Source of the DNA: Paraburkholderia hayleyella
GTDB lineage: Bacteria; Pseudomonadota; Gammaproteobacteria; Burkholderiales; Burkholderiaceae
Direction of reading: 5' to 3'
Length of the DNA: 64,000 nucleotides
Assembly (NCBI RefSeq): GCF_009455685.1
Contig: NZ_QPES01000001.1
Span: 3,038,001-3,102,000, forward strand
Positions 7,708 to 15,217 of this stretch are shown here, piece by piece (the first letter of the stretch is position 1; each line of letters begins with the position of its first letter). The position numbers and the translations under genes are program-made. Under the pieces are notes generated by a model. It saw only the letters and a program-made list of their open reading frames with translations. It was not told where the DNA came from and did no database searches.

Positions 7708-8349
7708 TTAATGTCCAGGCGCAGCCAATTCAGTAGCCGCTCGCGCCAAGCGCGTAATTTCGTCCCAATTCTCCGCGGCAACCATCGCTTTCGGCGTAAG
7801 CCATGATCCCCCCACGCAAACCACATTCGGCAGTGAGAGAAAATGCGGTGCAAGCTCGGCGGTAATGCCCCCCGTCGGACAGAATTTCAGTGCGGGAAAC
7901 GGTCCATGAAACGCCTGCAACATCGGCACACCTCCAGCGGGCTGAGCGGGAAAGAACTTGACGATTTCATAACCCAACTCCAGCGCTGTGATGATGTCAG
8001 TGGGCGTCATCACACCGGGCAGCAAGGGCAAGCCTGCGTCAAGGGCCGCCTGATGCATCTCCTTCGTCAAACCCGGCGATACGCCAAACTGCGCGCCGGC
8101 CTTCTTCGCCAACGCGCATTGCCGTGGCTGGATGAGGGTACCCACGCCCACCACGATGTCGGGCGCCAACTGGCTGGCGCGCTCGATCGCTTTCAGGCCT
8201 GCCTCGGTGCGCAACGTGATTTCCAGCACCTTGACCCCGCCCGCGTAGAGCGCGCGCGAAACGTTTTCGCCCTGCTCCGCAGAATCAAACGCGAGTACCG
8301 GAATCACCGGGCCGAGGCGCACGATATCGCTTACCTGTTTCGTCGTCAT
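7708..8349 (-). CDS. eda: 2-keto-3-deoxy-6-phosphogluconate (KDPG) aldolase
   Basis: The enzyme cleaves KDPG to pyruvate and glyceraldehyde-3-phosphate in the last step of the Entner-Doudoroff pathway. At 213 aa it has the usual family length. Glu43 in LEITLRT and the Schiff-base Lys131 in IVKFFPA are in the expected places, and GVGTLI and FCPTGGI are family motifs. It lies 39 nt downstream of edd on the same strand, so the two form an operon. Cytoplasmic. Confidence 0.97.
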   Translation of the reverse strand: MTTKQVSDIVRLGPVIPVLAFDSAEQGENVSRALYAGGVKVLEITLRTEAGLKAIERASQLAPDIVVGVGTLIQPRQCALAKKAGAQFGVSPGLTKEMHQAALDAGLPLLPGVMTPTDIITALELGYEIVKFFPAQPAGGVPMLQAFHGPFPALKFCPTGGITAELAPHFLSLPNVVCVGGSWLTPKAMVAAENWDEITRLARAATELAAPGH

Positions 8350-8388
8350 AATCAGGCTCCTTGTTGCTGTGTCAGGGTTACGTGAAGA

Positions 8389-10251
8389 TCAGGCATGGTC
8401 TGTGTCATGAGCCGCACGAGCGTAGCCCATCGGCCCGAAGACCGAAGCCCCCAGCTCCGCAGGCGCGGCCGCGGCACGAAACACGCCAAAGAGTTCGCGG
8501 CCAAAACCGGCCTCGTTATCCGCCTGATGCTCGGGTTGTGCCACGGGGCGGGCCGCCCACACCGCCGCGTCGATCTCCACATCGAGCACACCGGCTTCAG
8601 CGTCGATCACGATCATGTCGCCGCTTTGCACCTTGCCCAGCGGTCCTTGCAAGAGCACTTCGGGCGAAACGTGGATCACCGCCGGGACTTTGCCGGAGGC
8701 GCCGGACATCCGGCCATCGGTCACCAGCGCCACATGATGGCCCTGGTCTTGCAGCACACCCAGTAGCGGCGTCAGGCGATGCAGCTCAGGCATCCCGTTG
8801 GCGCGCGCGCCCTGAAAGCGCACCACGGCCACGAAATCACCTTGTAACTGATCATTATCGAAAGCGGCCTGCACCGCCTCCTGCGAATCAAAGACGATCG
8901 CGGGGGCTTTCACCACGCGATGCTGCGGCGCGACCGATGACACCTTGATGACCCCCCGGCCCAGCTTGCCCTGCATCAGGCGCAGGCCGCCATCGGCCTG
9001 AAATGGCTCATGTACGCTGCGCAATACGCTCCGGTCCTGACTGACCTCGACGCCAGGTACCCAGGTCAGCACGCCATCGAGCAGTTTGGGTTCCTGAGTG
9101 TAATGCGCGAGCCCCTTGCCTGCGACGGTGTTCACATCCTCGTGCAAGAAACCGCCTTCAAGCAGGTTGCGCAGCAAAAACGCCATGCCACCTGCGGCGT
9201 GATAGTGGTTCACGTCGGCTTTGCCATTGGGATAAATCTTCGCCAGCAACGGCACGGCTTGCGACAGCGCATCGAAATCATCCCAGTCGATCACGATCCC
9301 CGCTGCCCGCGCAATCGCTACCAGATGCAGCGTGTGATTGGTTGAGCCGCCTGTGGCCAGCAACGCCACGATGCCGTTGACGATCGCTTTCTCATCGATC
9401 ACGTGACCAATGGGCATGTACTGGCCGCGCTCCACCGTCAAATCAAGCACGCGGCGGGCAGCGGCTGCGGTCAAGGCATCACGCAACGGCGTATGCGGAT
9501 GCACAAAAGCTGCGCCGGGCAGATGCAGGCCCATGACTTCCATCAGCATCTGGTTGCTGTTGGCCGTGCCGTAGAAGGTACAGGTGCCCTGCCCGTGATA
9601 GGCAGCGGCTTCGGCTTCAAGCAAGGCATCGCGGCCCACCTGGCCAGTCGCAAACTGCTGGCGAATCTTCGCTTTTTCATCATTCGACAGGCCACTCGAC
9701 ATCGGGCCAGCGGGCACGAAGATCGTCGGCAGGTGGCCAAACTGCAACGCGCCGATTAACAGCCCCGGCACGATCTTGTCGCAAATGCCCAGGCACAGCG
9801 CCGCATCGAACATGTTGTGGGTCAGCGCCACGGCAGTACTCATCGCAATCACATCGCGCGAAAACAGCGAGAGCTCCATGCCTGCGTTACCTTGCGTCAC
9901 CCCATCGCACATCGCGGGAACGCCACCGGCAAACTGCGCCACGCCACCATTTTCGCGGGCGGCTTGCTTGATCAGGTCAGGATAATTTTTATAGGGTGCG
10001 TGGGCCGAGAGCATCTCGTTGTAGGACGACACGATGCCGATGTTCGGTTCGCGGATCGCTTTGATCACCAGCTTGTCGCGGCCCTCAAGACCCGCGAAAC
10101 CATGCGCCAGGTTCGCGCAGGACAGCGCACCACGAGCCGGAAACTTGCCCTGCGCCTGCGCGATGCGAGCCAGATAAGCCTGGCGGGTCGGCCGGCTGCG
10201 TTCGGTCACACGTTGCGTGACCTTGATGAGTTGAGGATGCGGGGAAACCAT
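8389..10251 (-). CDS. edd: 6-phosphogluconate dehydratase
   Basis: The enzyme dehydrates 6-phosphogluconate to KDPG. At 620 aa it matches Edd of the IlvD/Edd family. Visible motifs are SSYNEMLSAH near the N-terminus, the iron-sulfur cluster cysteines in PAMCDGVTQG and LCLGICDKIVPG, and VTDGRMSGASGKVPA near the C-terminus. It is the first gene of edd-eda and faces hexR. A promoter with a HexR-like site inside its spacer lies about 100 nt upstream. Confidence 0.97.
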   Translation of the reverse strand: MVSPHPQLIKVTQRVTERSRPTRQAYLARIAQAQGKFPARGALSCANLAHGFAGLEGRDKLVIKAIREPNIGIVSSYNEMLSAHAPYKNYPDLIKQAARENGGVAQFAGGVPAMCDGVTQGNAGMELSLFSRDVIAMSTAVALTHNMFDAALCLGICDKIVPGLLIGALQFGHLPTIFVPAGPMSSGLSNDEKAKIRQQFATGQVGRDALLEAEAAAYHGQGTCTFYGTANSNQMLMEVMGLHLPGAAFVHPHTPLRDALTAAAARRVLDLTVERGQYMPIGHVIDEKAIVNGIVALLATGGSTNHTLHLVAIARAAGIVIDWDDFDALSQAVPLLAKIYPNGKADVNHYHAAGGMAFLLRNLLEGGFLHEDVNTVAGKGLAHYTQEPKLLDGVLTWVPGVEVSQDRSVLRSVHEPFQADGGLRLMQGKLGRGVIKVSSVAPQHRVVKAPAIVFDSQEAVQAAFDNDQLQGDFVAVVRFQGARANGMPELHRLTPLLGVLQDQGHHVALVTDGRMSGASGKVPAVIHVSPEVLLQGPLGKVQSGDMIVIDAEAGVLDVEIDAAVWAARPVAQPEHQADNEAGFGRELFGVFRAAAAPAELGASVFGPMGYARAAHDTDHA

Positions 10252-10348
10252 CGAAGCTCCTTCATCGCTGGCAGCAAACGCAGGAATGCGTTGTGCCAGA
10301 TGGGTATCGTGGGGGTATCGCAGAGACTATGGAACGTATGGCGGGATG

Positions 10349-10377
10349 ATGTTAGTAGAAAAACTACCTATTCGCAA
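10349..10377 (-). promoter_or_regulatory. edd promoter with HexR operator in the spacer
   Basis: On the minus strand TTGCGA (10372-10377) and TAACAT (10349-10354) are separated by exactly 17 bp. The spacer contains GTAGTTTTTCTAC, a palindrome with an odd centre (plus strand 10355-10367). HexR is known to bind pseudo-palindromes of TGTARTN-type upstream of edd and related genes. Binding here would occlude RNA polymerase, with KDPG as the usual inducer. The assignment is inference from sequence and context. Confidence 0.65.
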
Positions 10378-10483
10378 TGCCGAATCATCCAGCACACAAA
10401 AACAACAACCCCCAAATAATCCTTATTCCAAAAGGACTTTGCAAAACACGATGCCAACCCGGAATACCTTTTCGCCAAAAAAT

Positions 10484-10496
10484 GTAGTTTTTGTAC
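10484..10496 (+). promoter_or_regulatory. Second HexR-like site, in front of hexR
   Basis: GTAGTTTTTGTAC matches the edd site GTAGTTTTTCTAC at 12 of 13 positions when both are read toward the gene they precede. It lies about 70 bp before the hexR start. A TATAGT element at 10529-10534 could serve as the hexR -10. Autoregulation of hexR is the likely meaning. Confidence 0.55.
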
Positions 10497-10567
10497 TTAT
10501 TTTTGCGACTCGCACGGGATGAATCCGCTATAGTCGATGGATTCCCCGGCATTGAGCGAGTTCCCTG

Positions 10568-11437
10568 ATGCTGCTGTCCCAGATCAAAACGATGTACAGC
10601 CAGTTGCGCCCTTCCGAGCGCAAGCTGGCCGATTACCTCACCGACGTCCCGCGTGAAGTGCTCGATCTGTCGATGACCGAACTCGCCACGCGCGCAGGCG
10701 TGAGCCAGCCGACTATCGCCCGCTTTTGCCATGCGCTGGGGTTTTCCGGCTTTCGTGAGTTCAAGATTCGCCTGGCCCAGGCGATCGTCGCGGAGGTCCC
10801 CACCGTCTTTCGTGACGTCCGCGCCGATGAACCCGCTCCCGGCGTTGCGGCCAAGGTGCTCGACCGCACCATTGGCGCGCTGATCCAGGTCCGCAACAAT
10901 CTGTCTTCGGCCAGTGTCGAAGCCGCCCTCACCCTGCTCGCGCAAGCTCGCCGGATCGAGTTCTATGGCGCAGGCGGCTCAGGCATCGTCGCGCTTGACG
11001 TGCAACACAAGTTTTTTCGCCTCGGCATGCCCAGCGTGGCCTATGCCGATCCACACACATTCCTGATGTCCGCTGCGTTACTGGCAAAGGGTGATGTCGT
11101 GGTCGCCATTTCGAATACCGGACGCACACGCGACATCATCGAGGCCGCGCAGGCTGCGCTGGCGGCAGGCGCGAAAGTCATCGCCATCACGCACGGCCAT
11201 TCGCCACTCGCGCGGCTGGCGACGGTCGGGCTCTTTGCAAACGTGGATGAAGATGCGGATATCTTTTCGCCCATGACCTCGCGTGTTTCGCATCTGGCGA
11301 TCGGCGATATCCTGGCGGTAGGTGTGGCGCTGCGCCTCAGGCCAGAGCAGCTCGATAAACTGGCGCAGACCAGGGACGTGTTACGGCGGCGGCGGATCGA
11401 CGATCCCCCCGCGCCGCACGACGCGGCCACCGCTTAA
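10568..11437 (+). CDS. hexR: HexR-type RpiR-family transcriptional regulator
   Basis: The 289-aa protein has an N-terminal RpiR helix-turn-helix (about residues 1-77; SERKLADYL, MTELATRAGVSQPTIARFCHALGF) and a C-terminal SIS sugar-phosphate-binding domain (about residues 120-250; RIEFYGAGGSGIVALD, VVVAISNTGRTRDIIEAA). HexR represses central carbon genes and releases DNA on binding KDPG. Divergence from edd and matching sites in both promoters support the assignment. Its TAA stop overlaps the stop of the convergent hemJ-like gene in the shared TTAA at 11434-11437. Confidence 0.93.
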   Translation: MLLSQIKTMYSQLRPSERKLADYLTDVPREVLDLSMTELATRAGVSQPTIARFCHALGFSGFREFKIRLAQAIVAEVPTVFRDVRADEPAPGVAAKVLDRTIGALIQVRNNLSSASVEAALTLLAQARRIEFYGAGGSGIVALDVQHKFFRLGMPSVAYADPHTFLMSAALLAKGDVVVAISNTGRTRDIIEAAQAALAAGAKVIAITHGHSPLARLATVGLFANVDEDADIFSPMTSRVSHLAIGDILAVGVALRLRPEQLDKLAQTRDVLRRRRIDDPPAPHDAATA

Positions 11438-11850
11438 AACGGCTTGAGCACAACCAGCGCCACGGCCGCCAGCATGGCGAACACCGGCAGCTCATTGAAA
11501 TAGCGGTAAAACACGGCTGGAAAGCGGTTTTCATGACGCTCGAACCGCACCAGCAACCTGCCGCAAATCACGTGATAGAGCACCAGCAAGATCACCACGC
11601 CGAGCTTCGCGTGAATCCAGCCTTGCCCGCGTCCGATGCCCACGCCCAACCATAGCCAGAAGCCGCATAACAATGCGGGCACGGCCAGAAGCGTCATGAA
11701 CTTGTACAGCTTGCGTGCCATCACCAGCAAACGCGCGATGGCGGCGGGATGCGTCTCCAGCGCCAGATTGACGAAGATGCGCGGCAAGTAGAACAGGCCG
11801 GCGAACCAGCCGGTGATCAAAACGATATGAATAGTTTTTACCCAGAGCAT
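11434..11850 (-). CDS. hemJ: HemJ-type (CopD/UPF0093) membrane protein
   Basis: From the ATG at 11850 the product is 138 aa, the normal HemJ length; a longer reading from 11922 would add 24 unlikely residues. HemJ is the protoporphyrinogen IX oxidase of bacteria lacking HemG and HemY. Visible are four hydrophobic segments, a first-helix His in VKTIHIVLITGWFAGLFYLP, and HAKLGVVILLVLYHVICG. Distant CopD-like proteins share the fold, so the enzymatic role is by family. Its end overlaps hexR by 4 nt. Confidence 0.82.
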   Translation of the reverse strand: MLWVKTIHIVLITGWFAGLFYLPRIFVNLALETHPAAIARLLVMARKLYKFMTLLAVPALLCGFWLWLGVGIGRGQGWIHAKLGVVILLVLYHVICGRLLVRFERHENRFPAVFYRYFNELPVFAMLAAVALVVLKPF

Positions 11851-11978
11851 CGGCGTGATCCTTGAGATTCCTGATTGAAGCATCGCCACTGATGAGCGAT
11901 GCAAATGAGCCATAAGCAGCAAGTAGCAAGCAGCACCGCTTCAACGCGATTCGGCGCAACGGGCAGCGAGCCGCAACA

Positions 11979-13250
11979 TTACTGGCGCGCCTCGCCGTGC
12001 CCCAGCACGACGTATTTCAGCGAGGTCAAGCCTTCCAGCCCAACCGGGCCGCGTGCATGAAGCTTGTCGTTAGAGATGCCGATTTCCGCACCCAAACCGT
12101 ATTCGAAACCATCGGCAAAACGCGTGGAGGCATTGACCATCACGCTGGCCGAATCCACTTCGCGCAAAAAGCGCATGGCCCGGTCGTGATCTTCGGTGAC
12201 GATGGCGTCGGTGTGGGCGGAGCCGTAGGTGTTGATATGTTCGATCGCTGCATCCAGGCCATCGACGACCTTGATGGCAAGTACCGGTGCGAGATATTCG
12301 GTGTGCCAGTCGGCCTCGGTGGCCTCCGTCAGCGGAGCGATACCCGCGGCCTGCAGCACCTCGCGCGAGGCTGCATCCACACGCAACTCGACCGCTTTCT
12401 CACGATAGATGCGCCCCAGCAGCGGCAACACTTCGCGTGCAATGGGCTGCGCCACCAGCAAGGTTTCCATCGTGTTGCAGGTGCCGTAACGGTGGGTTTT
12501 GGCGTTATCGCACACACTCAGGGCCTTGGTGAGATCGGCGCGGTCATCGACATACACATGACACACGCCATCGAGATGTTTGATCATCGGCACCCGCGCT
12601 TCCTCGATCAGCCGGGCGATCAGGCTCTTGCCGCCGCGCGGCACGATCACGTCGATGTATTCCGTCATCGTGATGAGCCGGCCGACCGCGGCACGATCGG
12701 CGGTGCCCACCACCTGAACCGCATCTTGTGGCAAACCGGCGGCCGCGAGCCCTTCGGCGATCAGCCGGGCCAGCGCGGTATTGCATTCGAGCGCCTCCGA
12801 ACCGCCACGCAAAATGGCCGCATTGCCCGACTTCAGGCAGAGCGCGGCGGCATCGACCGTGACATTGGGACGTGATTCGTAAATGATCCCAATCACGCCA
12901 AGCGGCACGCGCATCTGACCGACCTGAATACCGCTAGGCCGATATTTCAGATTGCTGATTTCTCCGCTGGGGTCAGGCAGCGCCGCGACCTGGCGCAAGC
13001 CTTCGACCATCGTTTGCAACGCTTTGTCTGACAGCGTGAGGCGGTCGATAAAGGCGGCGTCGAGGCCTTTGTCGCGGGCCTGGGCAACATCGCGGGCATT
13101 CGCAGCCTTGAGCGGCGCGGCATCGCGTTCGATGGCATGCGCCACGGCTTCGAGCGCGGCATTTTTTGTGGCCGTTGAGGCACGCGCCATCGCACGCGAA
13201 GCGCGACGGGCGCGGCGGCCCAGATCAGTCATGTACTCGTCGATATTCAT
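11979..13250 (-). CDS. proA: Gamma-glutamyl phosphate reductase
   Basis: The enzyme reduces gamma-glutamyl phosphate to glutamate semialdehyde with NADPH, the second step of proline synthesis. At 423 aa it is a full-length aldehyde-dehydrogenase-fold protein. Motifs include VPLGVIGIIYESRPNVTVDA, LKSGNAAILRGG, VPRGGKSLIARLIEEA and the catalytic cysteine in HRYGTCNTMETLL. It is the last of a minus-strand run with holA and lptE. Cytoplasmic. Confidence 0.97.
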   Translation of the reverse strand: MNIDEYMTDLGRRARRASRAMARASTATKNAALEAVAHAIERDAAPLKAANARDVAQARDKGLDAAFIDRLTLSDKALQTMVEGLRQVAALPDPSGEISNLKYRPSGIQVGQMRVPLGVIGIIYESRPNVTVDAAALCLKSGNAAILRGGSEALECNTALARLIAEGLAAAGLPQDAVQVVGTADRAAVGRLITMTEYIDVIVPRGGKSLIARLIEEARVPMIKHLDGVCHVYVDDRADLTKALSVCDNAKTHRYGTCNTMETLLVAQPIAREVLPLLGRIYREKAVELRVDAASREVLQAAGIAPLTEATEADWHTEYLAPVLAIKVVDGLDAAIEHINTYGSAHTDAIVTEDHDRAMRFLREVDSASVMVNASTRFADGFEYGLGAEIGISNDKLHARGPVGLEGLTSLKYVVLGHGEARQ

Positions 13251-13371
13251 GGCGATTCTCGTGCCGTCACGGAATAGATGTCTGCAACGGCCAGGTGGGG
13301 AGGGTCTGTCGTGCGCGCCGGAGCCTGTGATTGGCTCCGGGTGAACTAGCGATTGTATGTCGGGTTGGAGC

Positions 13372-13395
13372 GCGCCGTGGCGCCGTGGCGCCGTG
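13372..13395. repeat. Three copies of an 8-bp GC-rich repeat
   Basis: GCGCCGTG occurs three times head to tail in the 221-bp gap between holA and proA, and a degenerate fourth copy (acgccgc) follows. It is probably a slippage product. No other feature was recognised in this gap. Confidence 0.6.
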
Positions 13396-13471
13396 ACGCC
13401 GCAATGGCGAGCGGCAAGGCAAAGAGCCAGGACGCGCTAGCTGGCCCGTCCTGGCGTAGAAAGCGAATGAA

Positions 13472-14575
13472 TCATGCGTGCACGGGATGACGCGGGTTGA
13501 GAGGCGAAGCACCCTTCCCAGGCGCGGCCACGGTCATCGCCAGTTCGAACAGCCCGCTCCAGGGGTCAGGCGGCAACGCGTGGCGCAGCAGACCCAAGCC
13601 CGGCATGGCGCCCGATAGCCCCTTCACTTGCCGGTCCAGCCGTGCTGCGAATGCCAGCCCCTGTTCTAGCGAGGCTTCCGTGACACGCGCCAATGCGGGC
13701 CCCACCAGCCGCTCGCGCGGCCCCCATACCCGGTTTTCACGCAGCAACACGGCCAGCGGCTTGCCCGCCGTCACCCCACGCTTGACCCGCAACAGCATCC
13801 GCAGTTCTTCCACCACCGCCCACAGCACCAGCACCGCCGCCTCGCCTTCGCCCTTCAGGCCATCCAGCATGCGTGCAAGACGGCCGACATCGCCCGCCAG
13901 CATCGCCTCATTGAGCTTGAACACGTCGTAGCGCGCCACGTTGAGCACCGCATCGTGAATCTGGGCAAACGTCAGCACGCCAGCGGGATAGAGCAGACCC
14001 AGTTTCTGGATTTCCTGGTGCGCGGCCAGCAAATTGCCTTCGACGCGCTCCGCAATAAATTGCAGCGAGCGCCGTCCGTCGTCACCAGGCGCCATGCGCT
14101 GGTTCTGCTGCGCCATGCGCTGGCCAATCCAGTTCGGCAGTTGAGCCCGCTCGACCGGATCAATCTTCAGCGCGACACCCGCTGCGGCCAGGGCGGAAAA
14201 CCAGAGCGACTTTTGCGTTGCCGCATCCAGCCGGGGCAGCGTCACAAGCATCAGCACATCGGGATTCGCTGCGGCGGCAAGGGTCTTCAACGCTTCTGCG
14301 CCGTCCTTGCCGGGCTTGCCCGACGGTATCCGCAGATCGACCAGTTGCCGCTCGCCAAAGAGCGACATCGACTGGCTCGCACCCAGCAGCGAACTCCAGT
14401 CGAAACCTCGTTCAACCGTAAAGACCGTGCGCTCGGTAAACCCCGCCGTGCGTGCCGCCATGCGAATGCGATCGCAGGCTTCCTGCGCCAGCAAATGTTC
14501 GTCGCCGTAAACGACGTAGAGCCCCGCGAGCCCTTTCGCCAGATGCGCGTCGAGCGCGTCAGCGCGTAATTGCAT
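13472..14575 (-). CDS. holA: DNA polymerase III delta subunit
   Basis: The delta subunit of the clamp loader opens the beta sliding clamp. The 367-aa length is typical. The N-terminus (GLYVVYGDEHLLAQEACDRI) and the central ERVEGNLLAAHQEIQKLGLL are characteristic. It follows lptE by 59 nt, matching the leuS-lptE-holA order common in proteobacteria. Cytoplasmic. Confidence 0.95.
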   Translation of the reverse strand: MQLRADALDAHLAKGLAGLYVVYGDEHLLAQEACDRIRMAARTAGFTERTVFTVERGFDWSSLLGASQSMSLFGERQLVDLRIPSGKPGKDGAEALKTLAAAANPDVLMLVTLPRLDAATQKSLWFSALAAAGVALKIDPVERAQLPNWIGQRMAQQNQRMAPGDDGRRSLQFIAERVEGNLLAAHQEIQKLGLLYPAGVLTFAQIHDAVLNVARYDVFKLNEAMLAGDVGRLARMLDGLKGEGEAAVLVLWAVVEELRMLLRVKRGVTAGKPLAVLLRENRVWGPRERLVGPALARVTEASLEQGLAFAARLDRQVKGLSGAMPGLGLLRHALPPDPWSGLFELAMTVAAPGKGASPLNPRHPVHA

Positions 14576-14634
14576 GATGCCTTGCCTTCATGGGCCGAGC
14601 CTTCCTCGTCGCATTCATCGCGCTTAAGCCCCCT

Positions 14635-15186
14635 TCACAGCGGTGGCGGCGGCAACGGCGCGCGAGGTGCAGCCGAAGGCACTTCCTCACCCGCTGCGGG
14701 ATGCAACGAACGCACTACCGCCAGACGCCGGATCAACTGGTCAACCGCATCGTTTTGCATGTCAGAAAAGAGAATTTCGGTTTCCGCGCTTTTCGCCTGC
14801 GTGTATTGATCGTTGTAGGTAATCGCACGGTTCAGCGCGATTGAGCTCGGCTGAATCAGCACCCTGCCATCCGGGCCAAACAGCGTGTAGTTGAGCGTGT
14901 AGTTCAGTTGATACTCCTCAACCACGCCGAGCGAATTCAGCGTCAGCACGCTATTGCCACGCGATTCGGCCACGCGCAGCACGGCGTCGGCATTCGCCGG
15001 CACCGTGACGACGACGGTGTCGCTGCCGCCCTCCACGATCCGCGTCAAACGCGCTACCACGGAGGGTGCCGCACCGGTAATCGCCAGCCGCTTGAACACG
15101 TAGTCCTGCTGGCCGCGCAAGGTAAAACCACACGCCGTCAGCAACAGCGCACTACCGGCAAGCGTCAAAAACGATCTGCGAGTCAC
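14635..15186 (-). CDS. lptE: LPS-assembly lipoprotein LptE
   Basis: LptE is the outer-membrane lipoprotein that plugs and assembles LptD for lipopolysaccharide export. A GTG start at 15186 is chosen because AGGAG lies 6 nt upstream and the next residues form a lipoprotein signal: VTRRSFLTLAGSALLLTACG, with lipobox LTAC. A longer reading from 15231 would run into leuS and lacks a signal at the N-terminus. The mature start GFTLRGQ is the LptE hallmark. The C-terminus is proline-rich (PRAPLPPPPL). Confidence 0.92.
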   Translation of the reverse strand: MTRRSFLTLAGSALLLTACGFTLRGQQDYVFKRLAITGAAPSVVARLTRIVEGGSDTVVVTVPANADAVLRVAESRGNSVLTLNSLGVVEEYQLNYTLNYTLFGPDGRVLIQPSSIALNRAITYNDQYTQAKSAETEILFSDMQNDAVDQLIRRLAVVRSLHPAAGEEVPSAAPRAPLPPPPL

Positions 15187-15217
15187 TTTGTCTCCTGGTC
15201 CGTCGTGGATGCCACGG

